Part shown: positions 25,140 to 33,821 of the stretch, one piece after another
Position numbering within the stretch: position 1 is the stretch's first letter
How the letters are laid out: each line of letters starts with the position of its first letter
From: Methylobacterium sp. FF17
Lineage (GTDB): Bacteria; Pseudomonadota; Alphaproteobacteria; Rhizobiales; Beijerinckiaceae
Direction: 5' to 3'
Length of the DNA: 64,000 nucleotides
Assembly (NCBI RefSeq): GCF_025813715.1
Contig: NZ_CP107534.1
Location: forward strand, 1 to 64,000
Position numbers and translations under genes: made by a program
Notes under the pieces: model-generated
The model's database searches: none
What the model was told of the DNA's origin: nothing
Seen by the model: only the letters and a program-made list of their open reading frames with translations

Positions 25140-25445
25140 CAAGAGTGCGAGGGTTGCGAGGGTTGCGCGAGGGTTATTTCCAAACCCTCGCAGACAAAAA
25201 CCAACGGCATGGCAATCGGTTACACGCAAGCTGCGAGGGTTGCGAGGGTTTAGCCCTCGCGCGCGCGCATGAGACGTTGGGGGTCCGGGGGCCAGATTTT
25301 CGAAAAAGTTCTATATGTATCTAGGGGGCTCTAAACCCTCGCAACCCTCGCAGGGGGGTAGGTAAGAGCAGGAGAATAAACAACAAAGCGGCCTGCGAGG
25401 GTTTGAAAAAACCCTCGCGCAACCCTCGCAACCCTCGCGCAGCAA
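25140..25445. repeat. Repeat module 1: GCGAGGGTT array with inverted arm
   Basis: The left part has GCGAGGGTT in direct repeats (25146-25175) with further copies to about 25250. The centre is CGAAAAAGTTCTATATGTAT (near 25300). The right part carries the same unit inverted (AACCCTCGCAACCCTCGC, 25334-25352 and 25410-25440). The whole is a mirror-like array with an AT-rich core and no gene. Module 2 has the same plan with another unit. Confidence 0.7.
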
Positions 25446-25679
25446 AAAACGCCTGGGAGAGGCCAAGCTCTCGAAACTGTGGATAGCGGAACGCTTTTCG
25501 CACTTGGTAGGTCGACAAAAGCAGGATTATTGCGCCAGCGCTGGTGTCACCTTCGTGCCGCGAAGACGGTACGGGCCACAGCTTGGATGGCCGCACGAAT
25601 CCGCGTCTGCAGCTGGTTCGATTAGGCAAGGTGGCAGCCTGAGCATCCTTGCTGTGCCTGCGCCCCCGGGTGCCCCGGC

Positions 25680-26030
25680 CTCAGCGTGGGAGGCTAGGGA
25701 GGGTAGCGCGCCGGTTTCCGGCTAGCCTCCCAGAACCAGCGGGGTCCGGGGCTGAACAACATCAAGAGCTTAGCCTGCCTCTGGGAGGCTAGGAAGGCTA
25801 GGGAGGCAAACCCAGCATGCTTACGTAGAAGCGTCTTGAGTTTCAAAAATCCAGCCTCCTCGAAAAGTTTTCCATGTGTACCCGAGTTTTATTCTCCCTA
25901 GCCTCCCTACCCTCCCATACTTGAAAAATAGACTAGCTAAGTCAGAGACTTAGGGAAGAGTTCGAGCGGTCAATTTATGGGAGGGTAGCACTGAATGGCG
26001 CCGCTACCCTGCCTAGCCTCCCATAAACCC
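25680..26030. repeat. Repeat module 2: GGGAGGCTAG array with inverted arm
   Basis: Direct copies of GGGAGGCTAGG (25688-25710, 25781-25806) precede the core CTCGAAAAGTTTTCCATGTG (about 25859-25878). Inverted copies (CTCCCTAGCCTCCCTACC, 25897-25917; CCTAGCCTCCCATA, about 26012-26025) follow. The core resembles that of module 1, although the flanking unit is different. No gene found. Confidence 0.7.
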
Positions 26031-26856
26031 GGTTGGAACAGCCTGGGAACGGAGCGCGGCGAAGGAAACCAGCAGGGCTGCGAGAGCGGGGGCTTACCGG
26101 TTACGGTGGCCAAATCTCGTTGTGCCTGGCCCTTCAAGGAGGCTCACCACGCGGAGACATGCGCCCGCTTCGGGGCCATCCTAGTGTGTCACAAGATACT
26201 GAAGTAGCACGGTAAAACGCTGCTTTTTGCCTGCATCGGCCAGCTGTTTGACCGAACGGGGATACCTTGACCATAGTCGGGAGGGCTTTGAAGCCTCAGA
26301 TCACCCCTGGCGCTGCTGCGCCGGCGTTTCTCCGTGGCCCAGAACCTTCCCCACCCCCTGGTCTTACGAGGTCTCGGCATGCGCCATGGTCGAGCCAGAG
26401 CAGCCCTGCCGGTCATGCCTGCAAGCGCGACCGCGCCAGAACCCTCCTCTCGCCTTGCCGCGAGTATGCCTGGGGTCGACGGCAGCGGCAGAGTCCCTGT
26501 CCGATGCGGGTCCCTGGGCCGCCTTCGCGGCTCACGGACGAATAGCACCCGCGATCCGGCCAGTGAGGCTGCTCGAAACTCAGGGCTAACGCAGCTAACG
26601 CACGGGCCAGACAGGCTAACGGCCTCTCTGGTCCGACCCGTGATCCTGTCCGAGTCAACGGCTCGTCACAGCGAGGGCATAGTGGAAGAGCCCTCAGCGT
26701 ACCGGGGTTTCAGCCCCTCTGCCCCGACTCGGCAGCCTCTCGCGATCGCGGCCCCTGTCCTGCCCGGGTCCCTCCCCTTTGGCTGAGACCTGCGGGCGAA
26801 AAGCACCCGGGATCGCGCTAGCGCCACCCTCCAACTTCTGACCGAACACACCGAAC
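26031..26856. other. Gene-free stretch between repeats and the winged-helix gene
   Basis: Open frames on both strands have the codon patterns of shadow frames and no ribosome sites. A short GCTAACG repeat occurs at about 26586-26622 (GCTAACGCAGCTAACGC, then GGCTAACGG). Otherwise nothing recognised. Confidence 0.35.
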
Positions 26857-27513
26857 ATGATCGATGATGAACCGAACACGTCCGGCCCTGAGGGACTGTG
26901 GCTCAGCATCTCCGACCTGGCTGCCGAGAAGGGCCTCGGCAAGGCGGCCGTCTCCGAGCGGGTTTCCCGCCTTGAGGCACAGGGTTTGCTCCGTACGCGG
27001 GCGGGCAAGGGCCGGGTCAAGCTCGTGAACGTGGCTGCGTACGAGGATGCGGTGGGACAAACCAACGACCTGGCACGGCAACAGGGGCACGCCACCCGCA
27101 GAAGCGGTGGTCCGCTGACCAGCGCGTCGGGTGACCCGGTCTACACAGCCGAGCAGGCGCGCCGCATGGCCTACCAGGCTGATCGCGAGAAGATCGCTCT
27201 GGGGCGTGACCTGGACCTGCTGGTGCCTGTCGACCAGCTCGCGAGCGATGCGACGCGGATCTTTTCGGCGATGATCCTGCGCCTCGATCGGCTCGAAGGC
27301 CGGGCGGAGGCGCTGGCGCTCGCGGTTGGCCAGGGTGGCACAGCAGGTGCGCGCAGCTTCCTCAAGGTGCTTAAGGTTGAGATCCGCAACCAGATTGCAG
27401 ACGGTTTGCAGGACCTCGTCACCGAAGTCACAGGTGAGGCACTGCGCGCCCTCGACGAGTTCGAGCCGGAGCTACGGGGTGATGCGAGCAACGAACAGCC
27501 TGACGCTTTGTGA
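26857..27513 (+). CDS. Winged-helix protein with C-terminal helical domain
   Basis: A 218-residue protein. Residues 10-65 form a MarR/GntR-type winged helix (LSISDLAAEKGLGKAAVSERVSRLEAQGLLRTRAGKGRVKLV). Residues 95-150 (YTAEQARRMAYQADREKIALGRDLDLLVPVDQLASDATRIFSAMILRLDRLEGRAE) resemble the helical region of phage terminase small subunits of the Nu1/DUF1441 type, where YxxEx residues precede LVPxxxV. It lies between the repeat tract and the iterons, so it may bind one of these. Function unproven. Confidence 0.65.
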   Translation: MIDDEPNTSGPEGLWLSISDLAAEKGLGKAAVSERVSRLEAQGLLRTRAGKGRVKLVNVAAYEDAVGQTNDLARQQGHATRRSGGPLTSASGDPVYTAEQARRMAYQADREKIALGRDLDLLVPVDQLASDATRIFSAMILRLDRLEGRAEALALAVGQGGTAGARSFLKVLKVEIRNQIADGLQDLVTEVTGEALRALDEFEPELRGDASNEQPDAL

Positions 27514-28082
27514 ACTTATCAAGTAACCCACGAGGTCTGGACACGCTCCAGGCTGGCCGCGACCTCGTCGCCGACGATGCGCAGGACGGCCCTCTGGCTT
27601 TCTGTGAAGCGTGCGGCGAGCTGGGAGGCAGAGAGCTGGAGCAGGCCAGCAGCCAACGGCCTCTCCAAGGATGCGGCTCGATCAGGGTTCCTGAAGCTCC
27701 TGCGCTGCGGGAATAGATCCGCTCGGCTTTCCTCGGCGAACAAAGGGGAAAAGCGGGACAGAATAGGTCGTTCTGTGTCTTAGATCCAAGTTCACGACAC
27801 GCCTCGAGGCACTGTGGGCTTTCCCGCCAAGCCAACGGGGAGGTGTCGATTGATTCTGGGTCGACGGGAACATCGTAAGGGCAGAATTCTGTGAAGGTGG
27901 CGAGTTGCGGGCCTAACTCCGCGTTTGGCTCAAGGTCTTCGAGCCAACCCGCTGCCGAGATTTTCCCCGCTTTCCTGTGCCTCTGTCCACGACGTTAAGA
28001 AATATGTTAATCAGTTAAAGACGCGCGCGCGTTGTTAGGGCTTTGCAAACTCCTGATTTTGCTGGCGAAAATGGGGGTAATC
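27514..28082. other. Gene-free stretch before the iterons, AT-rich at its end
   Basis: No gene supported. Bases 27990-28020 hold TTAA three times (27995, 28007, 28015) in an AT-rich patch that could be a DNA-unwinding element next to the iterons. Confidence 0.4.
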
Positions 28083-28335
28083 ATCCGCAGAGTGACGAAT
28101 TGTGTTATCCGCAGAGTGACGAACCTCTATCTTTAGAGTGACGAAGCGAACATCCGCAGAGTGACGAATCGTAGGGTTCGGAGCCCGCAACTATCCGTAG
28201 AGTGCCGAATCCGCATCCGAAGGGGCTGCAAAACCCAGCTTTTCGTGTCAAGAACGAACTTGGCAGTCTCCTTTAGATTCCGTGAAGTCTCATAAATAAC
28301 AATGCCTTGTGGTGATTTATCCGTAGAGTGACGAA
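28083..28335. repeat. Iterons of the replication origin
   Basis: Six copies of ATCCGCAGAGTGACGAA or close variants start at 28083, 28107, 28129, 28152, 28193 and 28319. The first four are spaced 22-24 bases, about two helical turns; the last ends at the repA stop codon. Iterons bind the Rep initiator to open the origin and to limit copy number. Their TTATCCGCA part also resembles a DnaA box (TTATCCACA). Confidence 0.88.
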
Positions 28336-29481
28336 TTAGATGCCCTTTGTGGTCGGTCTGCGAACCGACTTTCGCCGAGAGCCTTCCGCCTTAGGCTTGG
28401 GGAGCGTGACTAGGTCGCTTTCCATCGCCGCCAAGCCCGCCGCGCTCCGGCCGTAGAACACTACGGAATCGTCGGTGTGCAGGAAAACCAAGTGGTAGCC
28501 AGGCAGCGACCCCTCTTCCCCAATGCTGCGTACGGCTGCCCGGAACTTGAACAGGGGCTGGCGGCTGCCGACCTTCTTCTGCAGCAATTCGAGCCCAACC
28601 TTCCATCGCCCCTGGTCGCCGCAGTGCTTGCGGGCCAGCTCGTACAGCCGCTTCTCAGTGGCTTTCCGAAGCTTGAAGTAGTCCTGGTCGATGCTCAGCA
28701 CCTCCAGCGCCATGGCGGCGTCGAAGGTGAACTCGCTTAAGGTGATACGCAGCTCCTCAAGACGATTGTTCGGTCCTCGGGTGATGGTCTCCCAGGCATC
28801 GATCAGGCCGAAGCCCTTGGTGCGGCGCCTGGCCGGTTTCCCAGTGGCGATCGAGGTCTTGATGCGGGTGCCGGCAAGCCGCTCCAGGGCCTGCTCCAGC
28901 AGCTCGTAGCCGCGACCTGATGTGCTGCGGTTCGTGAAGGTCAAGACGTCGTGCGCCTTGATGCTAACGGTGCGGGAGACCGGCTCACCGCGGTTCACGG
29001 CATCGACGACCTTGGACACGCACGTCAGTACGATGTCCTTGTCGTGGATGGTCGCCCTACCCTTCACTGACGGCGTCACCTCCAAGGTCACGCCGTTGTG
29101 CTCGTAGGTCATGATCCGCTGGTCACCATCCTCAATCGCGTAGACCGGATGCTCCATGGTCGCCAACTCGTCCTTGGGCGCTGCGGCTCGGCCGGTGGCG
29201 ATGAATAGGTCGATCTGCTGAGTGAGCGCCGGAGCTGGGCTCCCTAGCTCGACAGCTTGGCCGCTGGAGCCGTTCAGCGCCTTGCCTTGGTTGCGAGCCT
29301 GGGTCTGTGCTGCGCGCTCTGCTGGGCCTTCCTGGCGCTTCGGCGCGCGCCCCCCGTTTTGCTCAAGTGTAGCCTGCCTCACGGCAGCGTCCTGAGCCAC
29401 TGCCTTGCCCAGCGCCTCAAGCTTAGCCTCAAGCCCGGGTTCCCCCAGCAGGTCACTAAGCTGCTTCGGCTCGCTACTCAT
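28336..29481 (-). CDS. repA: Replication initiator protein A (RepA, RPA-type)
   Basis: A 381-residue plasmid initiator. After a low-complexity first 100 residues, the RPA-type core begins at LATMEHPVYAIEDGDQRI and runs through IHDKDIVLTCVSKVVDAVNRG, ITRGPNNRLEELRITLSEF and YFKLRKATEKRLYELARKHC, a winged-helix pattern that binds iterons. The protein should bind the repeats just beyond its own stop codon and recruit the helicase. Its start overlaps the end of the RHH gene by eight bases, so parA, the RHH gene and repA are probably one operon. Confidence 0.9.
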   Translation of the reverse strand: MSSEPKQLSDLLGEPGLEAKLEALGKAVAQDAAVRQATLEQNGGRAPKRQEGPAERAAQTQARNQGKALNGSSGQAVELGSPAPALTQQIDLFIATGRAAAPKDELATMEHPVYAIEDGDQRIMTYEHNGVTLEVTPSVKGRATIHDKDIVLTCVSKVVDAVNRGEPVSRTVSIKAHDVLTFTNRSTSGRGYELLEQALERLAGTRIKTSIATGKPARRRTKGFGLIDAWETITRGPNNRLEELRITLSEFTFDAAMALEVLSIDQDYFKLRKATEKRLYELARKHCGDQGRWKVGLELLQKKVGSRQPLFKFRAAVRSIGEEGSLPGYHLVFLHTDDSVVFYGRSAAGLAAMESDLVTLPKPKAEGSRRKSVRRPTTKGI

Positions 29482-29761
29482 CCCGCGATCCCCGAATGCC
29501 GGTGAAGCCGCTCTCCAGGCCCTGGAAGATGCAGGTGTTGATCCACGCAGCCCGGCTCAGGCCCATCTTGTGCCGAGCCTCGTCCACGCGATCCAGGATT
29601 TCCGGCGCTACGGTGATGGTGATCTGCTCCTTCTTCCCCTTGCGGATTCCTCGGCCAGTGGCCTGAGATTGAGCGTCAGGGGCACCGGAGATGAAACGTT
29701 CCTCGCGGGCAGCGGGAGCAGGTTCTAAGGTCGGCTTGGCCGGCGCACGTGTGATTGCCAT
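29474..29761 (-). CDS. Ribbon-helix-helix protein of the parA-repA operon
   Basis: A 95-residue protein with a disordered first half (Ala/Pro-rich) and a CopG/ParG-like ribbon-helix-helix at residues 43-85: KKEQITITVAPEILDRVDEARHKMGLSRAAWINTCI. Proteins of this size placed after parA usually bind the centromere and repress the operon. It is the likely second partition component. Copies of TTCATATTAAAA around the operon are candidate binding sites. Confidence 0.75.
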   Translation of the reverse strand: MAITRAPAKPTLEPAPAAREERFISGAPDAQSQATGRGIRKGKKEQITITVAPEILDRVDEARHKMGLSRAAWINTCIFQGLESGFTGIRGSRDE

Positions 29762-29781
29762 GATATGGTTCCTAGAGGAAA

Positions 29782-29793
29782 TTCATATTAAAA
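29782..29793. repeat. TTCATATTAAAA motif, copy 1
   Basis: The same 12-mer occurs at 30443-30454 and 32158-32169. This copy overlaps the parA stop. The related core AATATTAAAA makes up the long dyad at 31621. Together these could be sites for the RHH protein. Confidence 0.45.
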
Positions 29794-30429
29794 CAAGTGT
29801 GCGATCAGATTATCTAACTCGGCGCAGGCTTTCGGGTCTTTAGGGTTCAGCTCGTGGACGCAGACACCCTGGCCGGCGGCATTGGCAAAGGCCTTCCGGC
29901 GAACAATCGGCGTGTCCAGGTACTCTAAGGCAGGCCAATCTCCGATGGCCGCGGCTGCGTCGACGTTGTCAGTCGAGGTAAACCCGGGGTCCGCCAAGTT
30001 GAGCACTGCGTAGGCCTTCAGCCCGTCACGCACGCTGCGAGCCTCATCAATCAGGTCAGAGATCTGCTGCAGCGCCCAGACGTCTAGGCTACGCGGCTGG
30101 AACGGGACGAGCAGCACGTCGCTCAGTACCAAGGCAGCACGCAGCGCAGTGGAGTCCCGGCCGCCGGCGTCGATGATGATTACGTCGTGTTTGGACCGCT
30201 GGTGCTGGATCTGGCCGCGCAGGGTCTGCCCGTCGGCGTACTGAGCAACCGCGATGCCAGGCTGTTGTCCACTATCGGTACGGATGGTGATGGCGGTCTG
30301 GCTGGTTCCCTGGCGGTCACCATCGACTAACCACACATCGCGGCCAGACGCGGCCAGAGCGCAGCTGAGATTGATGGATAGGGTGCTCTTGCCGACGCCT
30401 CCCTTTGTTGCCCCTATCGTGACGATCAT
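29788..30429 (-). CDS. parA: ParA-family partition ATPase
   Basis: A 213-residue ParA/MinD ATPase. The deviant Walker A reads TKGGVGKST at residues 8-16, Walker A-prime DGDRQGTS follows near 40, and the Walker B strand is DVIIIDAGG. It lacks the N-terminal helix-turn-helix of type Ia ParA, so it belongs to the short type Ib group, whose partner is typically an RHH protein. That fits the downstream gene. The start has GGGGGTGAC upstream; six codons further on there is an alternative ATG. Confidence 0.92.
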   Translation of the reverse strand: MIVTIGATKGGVGKSTLSINLSCALAASGRDVWLVDGDRQGTSQTAITIRTDSGQQPGIAVAQYADGQTLRGQIQHQRSKHDVIIIDAGGRDSTALRAALVLSDVLLVPFQPRSLDVWALQQISDLIDEARSVRDGLKAYAVLNLADPGFTSTDNVDAAAAIGDWPALEYLDTPIVRRKAFANAAGQGVCVHELNPKDPKACAELDNLIAHLF

Positions 30430-30442
30430 TGTCACCCCCTTT

Positions 30443-30454
30443 TTCATATTAAAA
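30443..30454. promoter_or_regulatory. TTCATATTAAAA motif, copy 2, upstream of parA
   Basis: This 12-mer lies 14 bases upstream of the parA start, a good position for an operator or centromere. It is followed by CCCGTGATCG. Confidence 0.45.
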
Positions 30455-30717
30455 TCCCGTGATCGTTATCGGCTAATGATGGCGGATTAACAAGGGATTG
30501 AGCGCGGCCGCCAAAGGGCGCCGACGGCCTGCTGGCTGTCGCTTAGCCGGATGTCACCGCGTTACAGCCTGGATGGCTTCGGCCTCCTAAGAGGCGCTGG
30601 CGGCCTTCTCGCTGGCTCTAGGCTGCTGCCCGGTAGCTAGCTCAGCCTCTAAGGCCTGTCGTCGCCTGAACAGATTGGCTGGGCTTGCGTTTTCGTCTCT
30701 CTGATGGAGGAGGGACG

Positions 30718-31484
30718 ATGCTGAGCGACGCGCAATGGGCTGATCTGGAGCCTCTGATTGAAGCCTGCCGGCCCAAGGCCAAAACGCCTCCGCAGGATCT
30801 GCAGCGCACGCTCTCGGCCATTCTCTGGCGGCATCAGAACGGGGCCAAATGGCGGGCCATTCCCGAGGAATTGGGACCCTGGTGGCGGGCCGCCCAGATC
30901 TTCATCCGCTGGTCGCGTGCCGGCGTCTGGGAGCGGCTTCTTCACCTCGTGCAGGAACGCGGCGTCCAACTCGGCATGGTGTTCCTCGACGGCACGAACG
31001 TGCGGGCGCACCAAAAGGCGGGAGCCGCCAAAAGGGGGGATCTGCGGCCGAGCGAGACGCTCGTGAAGCTCTTGGCCGCTCGCGTGGTGGCTATGGCACC
31101 AAGGCTTGCGTGATCGCCGACGGGCAGGGCCGCGCCATCGCCTTCCGGCTGGCGCCCGGTCAGGCCTATGAACTCCCTCACGCTGTTCCCCTGCTCGATC
31201 AACTGCCGGGGGTGCCCAAATGGGTCGTGGGAGACCGCGGCTATACCAGCCACGTCTTTCGCGAACACATCTGGGACATGGGCGCTCGGCCTGCAATCCC
31301 GCCTTAGCGCCACGAAGCGCCCGTGGCCTGCCCGGATTGGATCTACAACAACCGCAACCAGGTCGAGCGCCTCTGGGCCAGGCTCAAGGAGTGGCGCGCC
31401 ATCGCCACCCGCTACGAGAAGACCGCCGTCAGCTTCATGGGCGTCCTCTACCTCGCCGCCGCCCTCGATTGGCTCAAGCGATGA
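30718..31484 (+). pseudogene. IS5-family transposase in two frames with a nonsense codon
   Basis: A transposase of the IS5 family read in two frames. The first (30718-31113) has MLSDAQWADLEPLIEACRP, WRHQNGAKWRAIPEELGPWW and VFLDGTNVRAHQK. The second continues with GGYGTKACVIADGQGRAIAF, VVGDRGYTSHVF and YNNRNQVERLWARLKEWRA to 31484. The switch lies at CCAAAAGGGGGGAT (about 31029), a slippery run consistent with programmed -1 frameshifting in this group. Independently, a TAG at 31305 interrupts the second frame before RHEAPVACPDW, so the gene is probably dead. Terminal repeats were not found. Confidence 0.85.
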
Positions 31485-31620
31485 CACGCCCTGGACGAGC
31501 AACTCCGTTACGATAGGAGCGGCTGGGCTCGCCGGCCTGAGGGGCAGCATCTAGAGCGGCCTCGGTGACGCGGAATTGTTCGTTGATTTGCTCAATAGGC
31601 GACAGCGTCAAAAATTGAAT

Positions 31621-31649
31621 TAATATTAAAAACATTGTTTTTAATATTA
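31621..31649. promoter_or_regulatory. Perfect 13-bp inverted repeat, AT-rich
   Basis: TAATATTAAAAAC and GTTTTTAATATTA flank ATT. The core matches the TTCATATTAAAA motifs of the par region. There is no GC stem, so it is more likely an operator than a terminator. It lies 73 bases before the gene at 31722. Confidence 0.5.
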
Positions 31650-31721
31650 TATCACCCGTAAAACAAACTAACACTACATTAGGCGGATAATTACGTTTCG
31701 ACTGACGGAGGGGCTAAGGGA

Positions 31722-32117
31722 ATGGGAGAAAATGAGCTGAGGGAACCGCCTGATCGTGGCGCCCTGGAGCGCTACGCCAATGTCGTCCGGCGCCTCGAAG
31801 CGGTAACCAGCGAGCGCGGGCGATCGTTCGACATGGATGGGTTATTCGCGCTGGCGGAGTACGACGAGGCACGAGAGATGGCTTACGCGCTCGGCTTGGT
31901 CGGGGGAGGGCTGTCGGCCGACGGCCTCGACGCCATAGATCGACGCCCGCTGAGTGCCTGGGCGCTATGCCCTGCGGCGAGGTACGCCCGCCTACACGCG
32001 CTCTGGCGCTGCGAGCGGCACACGCACCCACCTGGCAGCCTGGTGCAGGCGGTTATCGCTTCAGGAGCCCTGTCTAAGGCAGGCCGGCCCCCGCAATTCA
32101 GAGTGCAGTTGGAATAA
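31722..32117 (+). CDS. Hypothetical protein
   Basis: A 131-residue protein, mostly helical: ALERYANVVRRLEAVTSERG, LFALAEYDEAREMAYALGLVGGGL, and RYARLHALWRCERHTHPP. GAGGGGCTAAGGGA upstream supports this start. It sits after a long AT-rich dyad. The sequence is not one I recognise; it may belong to the plasmid backbone. Confidence 0.5.
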   Translation: MGENELREPPDRGALERYANVVRRLEAVTSERGRSFDMDGLFALAEYDEAREMAYALGLVGGGLSADGLDAIDRRPLSAWALCPAARYARLHALWRCERHTHPPGSLVQAVIASGALSKAGRPPQFRVQLE

Positions 32118-32157
32118 CGGTATTATATCGCTTTACCGCTTTAAAACAATACAATCT

Positions 32158-32169
32158 TCATATTAAAAA
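32158..32169. repeat. TTCATATTAAAA motif, copy 3
   Basis: Third copy, 41 bases after the stop of the gene at 31722. Confidence 0.4.
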
Positions 32170-32289
32170 AACTTGGCAGCTGCTACCCTGCTCGCCGAGA
32201 CGATGACCGCCCAGGCCGATGGGGCCTAGCTGCTGACAGGGCGCCTGTACGCTGCCGACGCATTGCTAGAGCGCACGACCGGCCGGATT

Positions 32290-32562
32290 GAGGAGGTGTT
32301 CCTGGTCAAGTTCCGCAGGCTGTCGATGGTGTGCATCATCTCGACAAGCGAGCGACCAAGCCGATCGAGTTTCCACACGACGAGCACGTCGGTGGGCCGA
32401 AGGTAGGCGGGGGCTGCCTCGAACTCGGGGCGCTTGGTCCCGGCCTTGCCAGACTTCTTCTCCTCGAACAGGCGTTCGCACCCGGCCTTGGTGAGCGCAT
32501 CGCGCTGTAGGGCGAGGTTCTGGTCGAGGGTGGAGACGCGGGTATATCCGACGAGTATGTCG
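32290..32562 (-). pseudogene. Truncated serine recombinase
   Basis: About 90 residues of a resolvase N-terminal domain without start or C-terminal half: GYTRVSTLDQNLALQRDAL with the active Ser, ERLFEEKKSGK, RPTDVLVVWKLDRLGRSLVEMMHTIDSL. An ATA stands where the start Met is expected and the frame decays after LRN. It differs from the intact resolvase at 19638, so it is a separate remnant. Confidence 0.75.
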
Positions 32563-32671
32563 GGATAGTGATTCAGGCGCGTTTAATCAGAAATAGAAAA
32601 CCGGTCATGTTTTTCCGACATAAAGCGGCTGTTTTGAGGAGGCTTGAACTGAGCTCCGAGAGGATGACGGG

Positions 32672-32755
32672 AAAACGATCGGATATCCGACACATCGTTC
32701 AGGTTGCTATCGACCCTTCACAGACCCTCGGAAGGTCCATTTCGGGGCAGCTTGG
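32672..32755 (+). repeat. 84-base repeat, copy 1
   Basis: Matches 52513-52595 with about ten differences. Contains CGGATATCCG (palindromic) and GTCGACCC-like sequence. It overlaps a short open frame (32568-32807) that is not conserved in copy 2, so the repeat is probably non-coding. Confidence 0.6.
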
Positions 32756-32836
32756 CGAACGAAGATTTATTGCCGTCACGGGTAGTTTCCAGCCCGTCCG
32801 CATCTAGGTGCCTCTGGCTGAAAGCGGACCTATCGC

Positions 32837-33106
32837 TCAGCCCGCTTGCTCTTCGTCGTCCTCCTCAGGAACGACAGCGCTGAACGGCACCGTCAGAACG
32901 CTGTTGCCATTCTCATCCTGGATCTCAAAGGAGCAGACGAACCAATCGCGGATGACGTCTGTCCGTGTTCTGGCAATATGATCACGTGCTGTATCCAACG
33001 CGCGCTCACGCGCTGCGTTCAAGTCGTGAAACTCCTCGCCTTCCAGGTCAACCTCTAATCCAGCAGGTCCTTGGCGATGCCGTAGATTAAAAAAGTAGTG
33101 CGGCAT
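32837..33106 (-). CDS. DUF6894-family protein
   Basis: An 89-residue protein with the DUF6894 pattern: MPHYFFNLRHRQGPAGLEVDLEGEEFHDLNAARERALDTAR, then DWFVCSFEIQDENGNSVLTVPFSAVV. It is a small alpha/beta protein of unknown function, very frequent in Methylobacterium. Its ATG lies just before the stop of the upstream Crp gene, so the two form an operon. Two further members lie at 47473 and 50342. Confidence 0.85.
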   Translation of the reverse strand: MPHYFFNLRHRQGPAGLEVDLEGEEFHDLNAARERALDTARDHIARTRTDVIRDWFVCSFEIQDENGNSVLTVPFSAVVPEEDDEEQAG

Positions 33107-33107
33107 C

Positions 33108-33821
33108 TCATGAGCCCTCAATCAAGCGAGCGTACTCAGCTTCGGGTACTCCATAACAACCATCGGCAAGTGCGACCAAGCCTTCGCGGTTCAACACTGT
33201 GATGCACCCGCGCCGTGCCTTGATGAGAAGATTACTTTCTAGTGTTTGCACCGCCAACGTTGCGCCGGAGCGCCGAACCCCGAGCATGATCGAAAGAAAT
33301 TCGTGGGTGACTGGGATGTCGTCACCATCCAAGCGGTCGTGACAGATCAGGAGCCAGCGAGCCAAGCGAACGTCTATGGTGTAGGCGGCGTTCGCATACG
33401 CGGTGTGTCGCGCCTGGATTAGCGTGGTTTGCAAATAGCGCAGCATCAGGGTGCGCAAGGTCGAGCTACGATCGACGGCCGCGCGGAAATGGGCTGTACT
33501 GACGACGAGCACCTCGCCAGGACATTGTACGAACTCGTGGTACGGCGCGCTGACGCTGTCGAGCAGTACGGGCGAAAGGCCAACCAGCCCCTCGCGCCCG
33601 ATGACGCCAACCTCAATGCGACTGCCGGCGACATCTGCCACGACAGAGGTGTAACCCACTTCAGGAAAGAAGAGCTGCGTCACCGGCTCATAGGGCCTGA
33701 TCAGCGTCTGACGCATCCTGGTCGGCAGCAGCTTAAGGCACGGCTGCAACAGCGCGTAGTCGTCAACGGACATACGCTGCAGCAAGCGATTTCGCACGCC
33801 AGATTGTTGAGACTGAACCAT
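33108..33821 (-). CDS. Crp/Fnr-family transcription regulator
   Basis: A 237-residue regulator: a cyclic-nucleotide-type sensor domain (about 30-145; FFPEVGYTSVVADVAGSRIEVGVIGREGLVG) and a winged helix (about 160-225; VTHEFLSIMLGVRRSGATLAVQTLESNLLI). The recognition helix has LGVRRSGAT, common to a Crp subgroup in Rhizobiales. No Cys cluster. The DUF6894 gene overlaps its end, so it may control or be controlled with that protein. A long AT-rich region precedes it. Confidence 0.88.
   Translation of the reverse strand: MVQSQQSGVRNRLLQRMSVDDYALLQPCLKLLPTRMRQTLIRPYEPVTQLFFPEVGYTSVVADVAGSRIEVGVIGREGLVGLSPVLLDSVSAPYHEFVQCPGEVLVVSTAHFRAAVDRSSTLRTLMLRYLQTTLIQARHTAYANAAYTIDVRLARWLLICHDRLDGDDIPVTHEFLSIMLGVRRSGATLAVQTLESNLLIKARRGCITVLNREGLVALADGCYGVPEAEYARLIEGS

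Noticed and set aside
25140-26030. CRISPR array
   Set aside because: Repeat units are short (about 9-11 bases), mostly contiguous and in both orientations, with no unique spacers or cas genes.
25321-26658. Several frames in the repeat tract on both strands
   Set aside because: They arise from GC-rich repeats; no start signals or family-like sequence.
27995-28018. CtrA box at the origin
   Set aside because: The TTAA repeats are spaced by 8 and 4 bases, not 7, so it was recorded only as an AT-rich patch.
32568-32807. 79-codon frame over the 84-base repeat
   Set aside because: The second repeat copy does not keep the frame.
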